In this document: positions 51,086 to 59,767 of the stretch, piece by piece
Layout: every line of letters starts with the position of its first letter
Numbering within the stretch: position 1 is the stretch's first letter
Source: Conexibacter sp. DBS9H8
GTDB lineage: Bacteria > Actinomycetota > Thermoleophilia > Solirubrobacterales > Solirubrobacteraceae
DNA length: 64,000 nt
Assembly: GCF_023330685.1 (NCBI RefSeq)
Contig: NZ_CP097128.1
Location: 2,232,001-2,296,000 of the forward strand
Reading direction: 5' to 3'
Made by a program: the position numbers and the translations under genes
Notes under the pieces: generated by a model
Seen by the model: the letters and a program-made list of their open reading frames with translations, nothing else
Databases searched by the model: none
What the model was told of the DNA's origin: nothing

Positions 51086-52954
51086 GTGCCAGTCCTCTCC
51101 GCCGACCGCCGCCGCGAACTGCCGGACGAGCCGGGGGTGTACCTGTTCCGAGACGATCGCGGGCGAGTCCTCTACGTCGGTAAGGCGATCTCGATCCGCA
51201 AGCGGGTCTACAGCCACTTCAACAAGCCGAGCACCCGCGCCGGCGGCGACCTGCTCGGGATGATCGACACGATCGAGGCGCTCGTCGTCCGCACCGAGGC
51301 CGAGGCGCTGCTCGTGGAGGCGAACTTCATCAAGCAGTACCAGCCGCGGTTCAACATCCGTCTGCGTGACGACAAGTCCTACCCGTTCATCGGGATCAGC
51401 CTCGACGAGGCGTTCCCGCGCGTCTACTTCACCCGTGAGCGCCACCGCCGCGGCAGGACTTACTTCGGCCCGTTCTCAAGCGCCAAGCGGGTCCGCGCGA
51501 CTCTCGAGGTGCTTGAGAAGGTGTTCCTGTACCGCTCCTGCGACGGTCCGACCCCGGGCCGCCGCAGTGGCTCGCCGTGCCTGGACTACTACATCAAGCG
51601 GTGTGAGGCGCCGTGCGTCGGCTACGTCACCCAGGAGCAGTACCGGGCCGGGATTGACGGGGTGATCGCCTTCCTGTCAGGCCGCTACAAGGAGATCGAG
51701 CAGCGGATCGAGTTCGAGATGCGGATGGCCGCCGCCGAGCAGCGTTACGAGGACGCCGCCCGGGAACGCAACCGGCTCACCGCCGTCCGCTCGCTGCTCG
51801 AGCGCCAGCGGGTGGTCAGCGATCAGGCCGGCAGCTTCGACGCGATCGCGATCGCGAGTGCCGACGGGGACGCCAACGCCCAGGTGTTCCAGGTCCGGGA
51901 CGGCATCCTCGCCGACCGCCAGAGCTTCTACCTCGACAACGCTGCCGACGCTCCGATCACCGACGTCCTGCCCGCCTTCGCCCTCCAGTACTACACGGCG
52001 ACGATGGTAATCCCGCCGCTCGTGATCGTCGCCCAGGAGGTCAGTGACACCGCGACGCTCGCGGAGGTACTCAGCGAGCGCCGCGGGGCCCGCGTCGAGG
52101 TACGGGCCGCCGAACGGGGCGCGAAACGGCGGATGCTTGAACTCGCCGACCGCAACGCCCGGCTCGCCCTCGACCAGGAGAGGCTGCGCGCCCAGCGCCG
52201 GCGCCAGCAGCGGGTCGAGGCGCTCGACGGACTCGCGGCCGCGCTCGGGCTCGACGCCATCCCGCTGCGGATCGAGTGCTACGACATCTCGACCCTGATG
52301 GGCACGAACACGGTCGCGTCGATGGTCGTCTTCGAGGGGGCCGCCCCGAAGAAGTCCGACTACCGCCGCTTCAAGGTGCGGGTCGTCGGTGACGGAGAGA
52401 ACGGCCCCGACGACTTCGCCAGCCTCGAGGAGATCCTCGGCCGCCGCTACGCGCAGTTCGAAGCCCACCACGAGCGCTCCCCCCACGACGGGGACTACGA
52501 CCCGAGCTTCGCCGCGCTCCCGAACGTGATCGTGATCGACGGCGGAAAGGGCCAGCTCGCCGCCGGACTCCGGGCGCTGCAGGGGTTCCGTGACCGCGGC
52601 GTGACGGTGATCTCGCTCGCCAAGCGGATCGAGGAGGTGTTCATCCCCGGACGGCCCGATCCGCTGCTGCTCGCCCACGACACCCCGGAGCTGCAGCTGC
52701 TCCAGCGGATCCGGGATGAGGCACACCGGTTTGCGATCACCCACCACCGCCAGCGCCGGGACGCGGCTCTGACCGCCTCGATCCTCGATGAGGTCCCGGG
52801 GATCGGCCCGGCGCGCAAGCGGGCGCTGCTCACCCACTTCGGCTCCCCCGAGGCGGTCCTCTCCGCCTCGGCCGCGGAACTGGAGGCCGTCGCCGGGGTG
52901 GGGCCGAAGTTCGCCCGCGACCTGCACCGGGAGCTCCACAAGGCCGGGGTCTGA
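51086..52954 (+). CDS. uvrC: Excinuclease ABC subunit C
   Basis: A 622-residue protein of standard length. N-terminal GIY-YIG nuclease: LPDEPGVYLFRDD and VLYVGKAISIRKRV (about 11-40). UVR/UvrB-binding helix pair near 205-235 (EMRMAAAEQRYEDAA), RNase H-like C-terminal nuclease (LRIECYDISTLMGTNTVASM near 394-413; IDGGKGQL near 484), and a tandem helix-hairpin-helix (DEVPGIGPARKRALL, VAGVGPKFARDL) at the end. It makes both incisions in nucleotide excision repair with UvrA and UvrB. GTG 51086 lies 7 bases after TACCCT. Confidence 0.96.
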   Translation: MPVLSADRRRELPDEPGVYLFRDDRGRVLYVGKAISIRKRVYSHFNKPSTRAGGDLLGMIDTIEALVVRTEAEALLVEANFIKQYQPRFNIRLRDDKSYPFIGISLDEAFPRVYFTRERHRRGRTYFGPFSSAKRVRATLEVLEKVFLYRSCDGPTPGRRSGSPCLDYYIKRCEAPCVGYVTQEQYRAGIDGVIAFLSGRYKEIEQRIEFEMRMAAAEQRYEDAARERNRLTAVRSLLERQRVVSDQAGSFDAIAIASADGDANAQVFQVRDGILADRQSFYLDNAADAPITDVLPAFALQYYTATMVIPPLVIVAQEVSDTATLAEVLSERRGARVEVRAAERGAKRRMLELADRNARLALDQERLRAQRRRQQRVEALDGLAAALGLDAIPLRIECYDISTLMGTNTVASMVVFEGAAPKKSDYRRFKVRVVGDGENGPDDFASLEEILGRRYAQFEAHHERSPHDGDYDPSFAALPNVIVIDGGKGQLAAGLRALQGFRDRGVTVISLAKRIEEVFIPGRPDPLLLAHDTPELQLLQRIRDEAHRFAITHHRQRRDAALTASILDEVPGIGPARKRALLTHFGSPEAVLSASAAELEAVAGVGPKFARDLHRELHKAGV

Positions 52955-52980
52955 TCGCCCCGGATCGGAGACCGGCCCGG

Positions 52981-53012
52981 CCCGGTTCCGGTCCCGGTGG
53001 ACCGGAACCGGG
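52981..53012. terminator. Perfect palindrome between uvrC and the GH79-like gene
   Basis: A 14-bp perfect stem, CCCGGTTCCGGTCC (52981-52994) with its complement (52999-53012), around the 4-base loop CGGT, between convergent genes. Likely a bidirectional terminator; no U tract. Confidence 0.6.
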
Positions 53013-53021
53013 AGACGACGC

Positions 53022-54527
53022 TCAGCCGGTGAGAAGAGCGGCGCTCGCAGGTGGGACCGTCAGGGACACCAATCCGTGTCTGAGTCGGAGACCGGTGAGG
53101 ACCGGGCTGGCGAGCCGGCCGGTGGGGGTGTGCAGCGCGAAGGTCCGGCCCCCAAGGCGGACGCCGGCGCGGGCGGTGAGGCCCGGAGCGGTGAGCGTCT
53201 CGAGGGTCAGGGACGCGTGCGTCGGCGCGGGAAGCGCGAGACGGACGCGAAGGGGCGTGGTCGCGCTGTCGTTGATGAGGACCGTGCGGACGGTGCCGTG
53301 GGCGCCGCGGGTCGCCCAGATCCGCAGGGCGCTCCGGCTCGCGTGGGCGGCCAGCAGCCGGGCGCCGGGCGGGAAGGCACGGCTGAACATGAGCATCCCG
53401 TAGTAGAGCGGGCTGACCGTTCCCGACCAGTGGCCGTGGCGGTCACTGAAGCGGAACGGCGCATAGGCGGCACCGGGCAGCGTGTGCAGGTTGACGCCGT
53501 CGACCCCGGCCCGGGCCATCGCGAACAGGGTGTCAAGCACCCACAACGCGGAGGCGAACGTGTCCGAAACCCCGGCACGCCCGCCACAGGAAGCCGAGTT
53601 GAGCTCGTCCACGCGCAGCGGGCGCCCGTCCGCGTGGGCGACCTGGGCGAACGGGGCGACGCTCGCGGCGAGCCCGCGGCTCGAGGCGCGGTCGAGCAGA
53701 TGGGTGATCGTCGGGGCGAGCGGGCCGGTCGCCTCCGCGCCACATCCCCGCAGCGGGTAGCGGTGGAACGTGACGATCCCGAGCCGGGGGGCCGTCGCGA
53801 GAAAGCGGCCGAGGTTCGCCATCCAGGTGGCGTAGGCGTCGGCCGGGCCGGCGAGGGGGACCGCGGGCAGTGCCGCCGCCCAGCGATCGAACTCGGCGCT
53901 GAAGGCCTCCTCGTTCCAGCCGCGCCCTCGGGCGAAGCCCACCTGCCCGGCGCGTGTTCGGTACCAGGCAAACCGGGTGTACACGTCCGGTTCATTGCCG
54001 ATCTCGAGCGCGGCGACGTACTGGCCGCCGACCCCCGACACGAGGGCACGGGCCTCCGCGGCGGCGACCTGCGGGTTGTCGGCGGCGAGGTTGACGCCGA
54101 GGATGAGCCGGGCCCCGAGCCTGGCCGCCGCCGCGTGCACGGTCGCCAGCCAGTCCGGAGTGAGGGTGTAGCTGACCCCGGCGGGCTCGACCAGCCCCGG
54201 CAGCGGCCACCAGGTGTGGTCGGTGCTGTCGCCGCCGATCCGCAGGATCGGGGCCTGTCCGGGATTGAGCTGGCGGATGAGGGTGAGGAAGACAGGGTTG
54301 AGGGCGCGCGGACTGCGGCCGAGGTAGGCGTGAATCGCGCTGTATTCGAGGGAGAAGCCGAGGAACCCAGCCGGGAGCGGCGCACCGGCCGCCGTGCCGG
54401 TGACGGTCGCCTGCACGGAGAGTGGGGTGGGTCCGGAGCCGGCGGCGAGGAGCGAGGCTGCGGCGATCACGGCGACGGTGAGGAGCGTGACGGCGAGGCG
54501 CCGCCGCCGGTGGTGCGCGGCGGACAT
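53022..54527 (-). CDS. Secreted GH79-like glycoside hydrolase (copy B)
   Basis: A 501-residue protein. A signal peptide (LLTVAVIAAASLLAAGS) is followed by a (beta/alpha)8 domain (about 45-400) and a beta-sandwich tail (about 405-500), the layout of family 79 beta-glucuronidases/heparanases. Likely acid/base Glu179 in ALEIGNEPD and nucleophile Glu308 in RVDELNSASC. FLGFSLEYSAI and ILRIGGDSTDHTWW near the start are also typical. The substrate could be a glucuronide- or uronic-acid-containing glycan. ATG 54527 is 7 bases after TAAGCT, which contains the stop codon of the upstream paralogue. The pair probably arose by duplication. Confidence 0.8.
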   Translation of the reverse strand: MSAAHHRRRRLAVTLLTVAVIAAASLLAAGSGPTPLSVQATVTGTAAGAPLPAGFLGFSLEYSAIHAYLGRSPRALNPVFLTLIRQLNPGQAPILRIGGDSTDHTWWPLPGLVEPAGVSYTLTPDWLATVHAAAARLGARLILGVNLAADNPQVAAAEARALVSGVGGQYVAALEIGNEPDVYTRFAWYRTRAGQVGFARGRGWNEEAFSAEFDRWAAALPAVPLAGPADAYATWMANLGRFLATAPRLGIVTFHRYPLRGCGAEATGPLAPTITHLLDRASSRGLAASVAPFAQVAHADGRPLRVDELNSASCGGRAGVSDTFASALWVLDTLFAMARAGVDGVNLHTLPGAAYAPFRFSDRHGHWSGTVSPLYYGMLMFSRAFPPGARLLAAHASRSALRIWATRGAHGTVRTVLINDSATTPLRVRLALPAPTHASLTLETLTAPGLTARAGVRLGGRTFALHTPTGRLASPVLTGLRLRHGLVSLTVPPASAALLTG

Positions 54528-54534
54528 GAGCGGG

Positions 54535-54540
54535 AGCTTA
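54535..54540 (-). promoter_or_regulatory. Putative -10 box that includes the upstream stop codon
   Basis: TAAGCT on the minus strand, 7 bases before ATG 54527. Its first three bases are the TAA stop of the gene ending at 54538. Confidence 0.5.
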
Positions 54541-56088
54541 TGGGGCGGCGGTGGCGAGGATCACGGCGCTCGCAGGAGGGACGGTGAAGCTGTAGGCGCC
54601 ACCGCTGGGGAGGAGCGTCGTCGTGGCCGGTGGGCCGAGCCGCCCGGTGCTCGTGCTCGGGCCGAAGCTCGCGCCGCCGAGGGTCACCCCGGTCGTTGCG
54701 GTCAGGGACGGGGCGGTGAGCGTCTCGACGGTGAGCGGCGGGCTGGTCGGGAGAGTGAGGGTGACGGCCGCCGGTGTGCTCGCGTCCGCGTTGACGATCG
54801 TCGTCGCGACCCGGCCGTCGGGGGCGAGGGTGGCCGTCGCGCTCACCTCACTGCTGCCGACAGTGCTCGAGTCGGTGCTCGCCAACTCCACCGCGCCCGG
54901 TGGAAAGCCGGCGCAGAAGGCGAGCAGGCCGTAGTAGAGCGGGGCGACCACGCCGGTCCAGTGCCCGGCGTGGTCACGGAAGCTGAACGGGGCGTAGGCG
55001 GCACCGGGAAGGGTGTGGATGTTGACCCCGTCGACGCCGGCGGCGGCGAGATCGTCGAGGGTCTCGAGCACCCACAGGGCCGACGCGAACGTGTTCGACA
55101 CTCCAGGGGCGCCCTCGCAGGAGGCGCTGTTGAGCTCGTCGACGCGGAGGTTGACGCCCTCGGCGCGTAGCGCCGCGGCCGGGGCGGCGAGCGGGGCGGC
55201 GAGCCCGGTCGTCGCGGCGGGCGAGAGAAGGTTGGCGACGGTCGGGTAGTTCGGCGAGCTGGGGCTGACCCCGCAGTGGGAGAGCGGGTAGCGGTGGACG
55301 GTGAGGAACGCGACCCGGGGGAGGCTATGGGCAACCGGGATAAGGGCGGGAAGCCACGCGGTGGTGGCGAGCGCGCCGATCGCGAGCGGCACCTGCGGCA
55401 CCAGGCCCGCCCAGCGGGTGAGCTGCCCGAGGTAGCGTCCGAGCGGGTACGGGTTGAGCCGGCGGAGGATCTCGACGCCGTTCGGGAGCTCATACCACGG
55501 AACACGCGGGTAGAGGTCGGGTTCGTTGCCGATCTCGAGGGCGGAGACACCCTTGCGGCCAACGCCGTCAAGTAGCGCTCGCGCCTCGACGGAGGCGATC
55601 TGCGGATCGTTGGCGGCGAGGTTGACCCCGAGGATGAGTCGGGCGCCGGTGGCGGCCACGAGCGCGTGGACGGTGGAGAGCCAGTCGGGTGTGATCACGT
55701 TGGTGACGGCGACCGGCGGGAGCACCCCGGGGAGGGGCACCCAGGTCTCATCGGTCGAGTTCCCGCCGACCCGCAGGACCGGAAACTGGCCCTGGGCGAC
55801 CCCTTGGAGGAGGGCGAGGAACACCGGGTCAAGCGCGTTCGGGTCAGGGCCGAGGTAGGCGCGCAGGGCGCCGTACTCGACCGAGAAGCCGAGGAAGCCG
55901 GCCGGAAGCGGCTCTGACGTCGGGGTCGAGCCGACCGTCACCTGGACGGCGACGGGGCCGGGGGGGGATGGGGCCGCCGCCCGCGCATATGGGGGGAGGA
56001 GGCACGCGGCGACGAGGAGGCAGAGGGCGGCGGCGCGGAGGGGGAGGGCCGACGGGCCGCGGTGGCGAGACGGGGTGAAAGCGGCCAT
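54538..56088 (-). CDS. Secreted GH79-like glycoside hydrolase (copy A)
   Basis: A 516-residue paralogue of the next gene, with the same order of signal peptide (AALCLLVAACLLPPYARA), catalytic barrel and C-terminal beta domain. Shared blocks include PLPAGFLGFS, ITPDWLSTVHA, GARLILGVNLAA, ALEIGNEPDLY, RVDELNSASC and HTLPGAAYAPF. The expected catalytic pair is Glu189 and Glu318. It has a longer loop (about 200-250) than copy B. Both lie on the minus strand between uvrC and rapZ. The start ATG 56088 has no clear promoter box, although the adjacent rapZ gene is divergent. Confidence 0.8.
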   Translation of the reverse strand: MAAFTPSRHRGPSALPLRAAALCLLVAACLLPPYARAAAPSPPGPVAVQVTVGSTPTSEPLPAGFLGFSVEYGALRAYLGPDPNALDPVFLALLQGVAQGQFPVLRVGGNSTDETWVPLPGVLPPVAVTNVITPDWLSTVHALVAATGARLILGVNLAANDPQIASVEARALLDGVGRKGVSALEIGNEPDLYPRVPWYELPNGVEILRRLNPYPLGRYLGQLTRWAGLVPQVPLAIGALATTAWLPALIPVAHSLPRVAFLTVHRYPLSHCGVSPSSPNYPTVANLLSPAATTGLAAPLAAPAAALRAEGVNLRVDELNSASCEGAPGVSNTFASALWVLETLDDLAAAGVDGVNIHTLPGAAYAPFSFRDHAGHWTGVVAPLYYGLLAFCAGFPPGAVELASTDSSTVGSSEVSATATLAPDGRVATTIVNADASTPAAVTLTLPTSPPLTVETLTAPSLTATTGVTLGGASFGPSTSTGRLGPPATTTLLPSGGAYSFTVPPASAVILATAAP

Positions 56089-56154
56089 CGGCGAGACATG
56101 GTGACGGACCGAGCGGGCGGCCGTCCGCCGCGTCCGTCAAGCTGTCAGGCCACG

Positions 56155-57042
56155 ATGCCCCCGCCCGACCTCGCGCTCAAGGACCTCGTCGTCATCACGG
56201 GCCTCTCTGGCGCGGGCAAGTCGACGGCGATGGCCGCCTTTGAGGATGAGGGCTACTTCTGCGTCGACAACCTGCCGCCGGAGATGATCACCACCCTCGT
56301 CGACCTGTTCACCCACTCGGGCTCGAAGGTGGAGAAGGCAGCGGTCGTCTCGGACCCGCGAGCGGGGAGCTACTTCGCCGGGCTTGCCGAGTTGCTCGAC
56401 GGGCTCCGCGACCAGGCTCTTCCCTGCCGTGTCCTGTTCCTTGACGCCTCGGATGAGACGCTGCAGACCCGGTACAAGGAGACCCGCCGCCGTCACCCGC
56501 TCGCCCCGCGGGGGAGTGTCGCGGAGGGGATCGCGCGGGAACGCGAGCTGCTCGCTCCAATGCGTGAGCGGGCGGACGTGATCATCGACTCCGGTGGGCT
56601 CAGCGCCGCTCAGCTGCGCCGGCGGCTCGCGGACGAGCTGTTCCCGAGTCCGACGCCCGGTGGGCTGTCGATCACCTTTGAGAGCTTCGGGTTCAAGTAC
56701 GGGCCGGTGCGCGACACCGACCTGATGTTCGACGTCCGCTTTCTGCCCAACCCGCACTACGACCCGGCCCTGCGACCCCACACCGGCCTCGACGCCGCCG
56801 TCGTCGCCGCAGTCAACGAGGGTGGCGCCCTTGAGGAGTTCTACGCCAAGCTCAACCCGCTGCTGGACTATCTGCTCGCCCAGTACCTCGCTGAGGGCAA
56901 GGCTCACCTTCTCGTCGGAATCGGTTGCACCGGCGGCCGCCACCGGTCGGTGGCGATCGCCGAGGGGCTCGCCGCCCGGTACCGAGATACCCCCGCCTAC
57001 CAGGTGGAGGTCGTGCACCGTGACATCGAGAAGCCCCATTGA
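56155..57042 (+). CDS. rapZ: RapZ-type P-loop nucleotide-binding protein (RNase adapter family)
   Basis: A 295-residue protein. Walker A ITGLSGAGKSTAM spans 14-26. YFCVDNLPPEMI, RVLFLDASDETLQTRYKETRRRHPL, SFGFKYGPVRDTDLMFDVRFLPNP, and GIGCTGGRHRSVAIAEGLA are hallmarks of the RapZ/YvcJ family. In E. coli RapZ tunes amino-sugar synthesis by guiding an RNase to a small RNA; the Gram-positive role is unclear. I chose ATG 56155 as the start closest to the conserved core. In most Actinobacteria yvcK and whiA follow rapZ; here a VOC gene and gap follow instead. Confidence 0.93.
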   Translation: MPPPDLALKDLVVITGLSGAGKSTAMAAFEDEGYFCVDNLPPEMITTLVDLFTHSGSKVEKAAVVSDPRAGSYFAGLAELLDGLRDQALPCRVLFLDASDETLQTRYKETRRRHPLAPRGSVAEGIARERELLAPMRERADVIIDSGGLSAAQLRRRLADELFPSPTPGGLSITFESFGFKYGPVRDTDLMFDVRFLPNPHYDPALRPHTGLDAAVVAAVNEGGALEEFYAKLNPLLDYLLAQYLAEGKAHLLVGIGCTGGRHRSVAIAEGLAARYRDTPAYQVEVVHRDIEKPH

Positions 57043-57063
57043 CCCGAGGCCGGGGCTGAGGCG

Positions 57064-57426
57064 ATGATCGACCACGTCGGCTTCGAGGTGCGCGACCTCG
57101 CCCGCTCCGCCGCCTTCTATGACCCGATCTTCTTCGCCCTCGGCGGCCGGCGGATGGTCGAGTCGGCCACCGCGGTCGCCTACGGGGTCAACGTACCGGT
57201 GTTGTGGATCGTCGTGCGGGGGACGCCGGGCACGCCGGGGTTCGGCCACATCGCCCTCACCGCCGCCGGCCGGGCCGCCGTCGACGCCGCCCACCGGGCG
57301 GGTCTTGCCGCGGGCGGGGTCGACGACGGTGCCCCGGGTCTGCGGCCCCAGTACGGCCGGCGCTATTACGCCGCCTATCTGCGTGACCCGGACGGCTACC
57401 GGGTGGAGGTCGTCTCCCGTCGCTGA
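57064..57426 (+). CDS. VOC (glyoxalase/dioxygenase fold) family protein
   Basis: 120 residues from ATG 57064. The single VOC module begins IDHVGFEVRDLARSAAFYD, with a middle FGHIALTAAGRAAVDAAHRAG and an ending YYAAYLRDPDGYRVEVV, the beta-alpha-beta-beta-beta pattern with the metal-ligand positions His4, His63-like and Glu near the C-terminus. The reaction (lyase, isomerase or dioxygenase) cannot be told. It follows rapZ by 21 bases, so probably the same transcript, and lies 141 bases before gap. Confidence 0.82.
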   Translation: MIDHVGFEVRDLARSAAFYDPIFFALGGRRMVESATAVAYGVNVPVLWIVVRGTPGTPGFGHIALTAAGRAAVDAAHRAGLAAGGVDDGAPGLRPQYGRRYYAAYLRDPDGYRVEVVSRR

Positions 57427-57494
57427 GGCGCCGGCTCGCGTCCGCCTCGGCGTGTGAGCGCACGTTCGGAGCGGGGACCGGTTACTGTAAGGGG

Positions 57495-57515
57495 AGCCGG
57501 CAGCGCCGGCTTTTC
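57495..57515 (+). terminator. Hairpin with T run between VOC gene and gap
   Basis: AGCCGGC (57495-57501) pairs with GCCGGCT (57505-57511) around a 3-base loop, followed by TTTTCT. It looks like an intrinsic terminator for the rapZ-VOC transcript. Alternatively, because the TACTGT at 57483-57488 could start transcription close by, it may cap the 5' end of the gap mRNA. Confidence 0.6.
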
Positions 57516-57567
57516 TGTGTTCTGGGCACGAACCAGAGAGTGAGATTTCGATCAAGCGGAGGCTTGC

Positions 57568-58572
57568 ATGGCGGTGAAGGTAGGCATCAACGGGTTCGGA
57601 CGGATCGGACGCAACGTCTTCCGGGCGGCGTACGCCCAGGGTGCGGACATCGAGATCGTCGGCCTCAACGACCTCGTCGACCCCGGAACGGTCGCTCACC
57701 TGCTCAAGTACGACTCCACCTTCGGCCGCTTCCCCGGCCGCGTCGAGGCCGCCGAGCGGGCGATCCGCGTCGACGGCCGGGAGATCGCGCTGTTCTCCGA
57801 GCGCGACCCCGCGGCGCTGGCGTGGGAGGAGGTCGGCGCCGAGGTCGTGATCGAGTCGACCGGCCTGTTCACCAACGCCGAGAAAGCACGGGCGCACCTC
57901 GGCGGGACGGTGCAGAAGGTCGTCATCTCCGCGCCTGCGAGCAATGAGGATGTCACCGTCGTCCTCGGCGTCAACTTCGATCAGGCCTACGACAAGGCGG
58001 CGCACACCGTCATCTCCAACGCCTCCTGCACGACCAACTGCCTCGGACCGATCGCCAAGGTCGCCCACGAGACCGTCGGAATCCGCCACGGGCTGATGAC
58101 GACGATCCACGCCTACACCTCCGACCAGCGCCTCCAGGACGCGCCCCATGGTGACCTCCGCCGCGCCCGGGCGGCCGCCGAGAACCTGATCCCGGCCTCC
58201 ACCGGGGCAGCGAAGGCGATCGGCCTCGTCATCCCCGAGCTCAACGGCAAGCTCAACGGCTTTGCCGTGCGTGCCCCCGTCCCGACCGGATCGGTCGTCG
58301 ACCTGACCTTCGAGGCCGCCCGGCCGACGACGGTGGAGGAGATCAACTCGGCGCTGGAGGCGGCAGCCCAGAGCGGCCCCCTCGCCGGGTACCTCGAGTA
58401 CACGACGGACCCGATCGTCTCCTCCGACATCGTCGCCAACCCCGCCTCCTCGATCGTCGATGCGAGCCTCACGGCGGTGATCGACCAGACGATGGTGAAG
58501 ATCGTCTCCTGGTACGACAACGAGTGGGGTTACTCCAATCGGGTCGTCGATCTCGTTCAGAAGCTCCTCTGA
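57568..58572 (+). CDS. gap: Type I glyceraldehyde-3-phosphate dehydrogenase
   Basis: A 334-residue enzyme of standard length. The NAD-binding loop GINGFGRIGRN is at 6-16, the catalytic cysteine Cys154 in SNASCTTNC, and the base His181 in IHAYT. SWYDNEWGYS near the C-terminus is typical. It converts glyceraldehyde-3-phosphate to 1,3-bisphosphoglycerate with NAD. A GGAGG ribosome-binding site 5 bases before ATG 57568 contrasts with the leaderless genes around. First gene of the glycolytic operon. Confidence 0.97.
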   Translation: MAVKVGINGFGRIGRNVFRAAYAQGADIEIVGLNDLVDPGTVAHLLKYDSTFGRFPGRVEAAERAIRVDGREIALFSERDPAALAWEEVGAEVVIESTGLFTNAEKARAHLGGTVQKVVISAPASNEDVTVVLGVNFDQAYDKAAHTVISNASCTTNCLGPIAKVAHETVGIRHGLMTTIHAYTSDQRLQDAPHGDLRRARAAAENLIPASTGAAKAIGLVIPELNGKLNGFAVRAPVPTGSVVDLTFEAARPTTVEEINSALEAAAQSGPLAGYLEYTTDPIVSSDIVANPASSIVDASLTAVIDQTMVKIVSWYDNEWGYSNRVVDLVQKLL

Positions 58573-58591
58573 GCGTCCGGCGGGGGGACCG

Positions 58592-59767
58592 ATGAGGACG
58601 ATCGACGAACTCCCGGACCTGCGCGGCAAGCGCGTGCTCGTCCGGGTCGACTTCAACGTTCCGCTCACGGCGACCGGGGCGGTCGCCGACGACACGCGGA
58701 TCCGCGCGGCGCTACCGACGCTGGAGACGCTCCGCGCACGGGGTGCCGCGCTCGTACTCGTCTCCCACCTGGGTCGCCCGAGCGGGCGCGAGCCCGAGTT
58801 CTCCCTCGGGCCGGTCGCGGCCGCGCTCAGCGAGCGGCTCGGCACGCCCGTCACGCTCGCGAGCGGCTGCGTTGGCGAGACCGTCGCTGCCGAGGTCGCC
58901 GCCCTCGGTGAGGGGGACGTGCTGCTGCTGGAGAACGTGCGCTTCGAGCCGGGGGAGACCGGCAACGATCCGACCCTCGCCGCCGCGCTCGCCGGGCTCG
59001 TCGACGTCTACGTCAACGACGCCTTCGGCGCCGCCCACCGCGCCCACGCATCGACCCACGGGGTCGCCACGCTCGTCCCGCTGCGGGCGGCGGGACTCCT
59101 GCTCGAACGGGAGGTGACGACGTTGACGACGCTGCTCGAGCAGCCCGACCGACCGCTCGTCGCCGTCATCGGCGGCGCGAAGGTGTCGGACAAGATCACC
59201 GTCATCGACCGCTTCCGCGAGCGGGCCGACACGATCCTGATCGGCGGGGCGATGGCGTTCCCGTTCCTCCGGGCCCAGGGACATACGGTCGGAGCCTCGC
59301 TCTGTGGTGAGGAGGACACGCGCCTTGCTGAGGCGACCCTCGCCTCCTGGGCGGGTTCCCGGGCCGTCCTCCAGCTGCCCGTCGACCTCGTGCTCGGCGA
59401 TCACTTCGGCGCGGACGCCGACCCGGTGCCCCTCGACGGCCTCGACGTGCCCGAGGCGATGATGGGTCTCGACATCGGACCGCGGACGGTGGCCGCCTAC
59501 GCCGCGGTGATCGCCGCGGCCGGCACCGTGTTCTGGAACGGTCCGATGGGCGCCTTTGAGCTGCCTCCGTTCGCGGCGGGGACACGCGGGGTCGCCGAGG
59601 CGGTCGCCGACGCGCCCGGGATCACGGTCGTCGGTGGCGGTGACTCGGCCGCTGCGATCGCCCAGTTTGGCTTGGCCGAGCGGGTCACGCACCTCTCCAC
59701 CGGAGGTGGCGCCGCGCTGGAACTGATCGAGGGCAGGGAGTTGCCCGGAGTGGAGGTACTGAGATGA
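58592..59767 (+). CDS. pgk: Phosphoglycerate kinase
   Basis: A 391-residue enzyme of standard length. RVDFNVPL near 19-26, the LVSHLGRP substrate loop, LLLENVRFEPGE, the VGGAKVSDK-like AVIGGAKVSDKI, and the C-terminal GGGDSAAAIAQFG nucleotide loop are all present. It transfers the acyl phosphate of 1,3-bisphosphoglycerate to ADP. It follows gap by 19 bases, and its stop overlaps the tpiA start (ATGA), so expression is coupled. Confidence 0.97.
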   Translation: MRTIDELPDLRGKRVLVRVDFNVPLTATGAVADDTRIRAALPTLETLRARGAALVLVSHLGRPSGREPEFSLGPVAAALSERLGTPVTLASGCVGETVAAEVAALGEGDVLLLENVRFEPGETGNDPTLAAALAGLVDVYVNDAFGAAHRAHASTHGVATLVPLRAAGLLLEREVTTLTTLLEQPDRPLVAVIGGAKVSDKITVIDRFRERADTILIGGAMAFPFLRAQGHTVGASLCGEEDTRLAEATLASWAGSRAVLQLPVDLVLGDHFGADADPVPLDGLDVPEAMMGLDIGPRTVAAYAAVIAAAGTVFWNGPMGAFELPPFAAGTRGVAEAVADAPGITVVGGGDSAAAIAQFGLAERVTHLSTGGGAALELIEGRELPGVEVLR

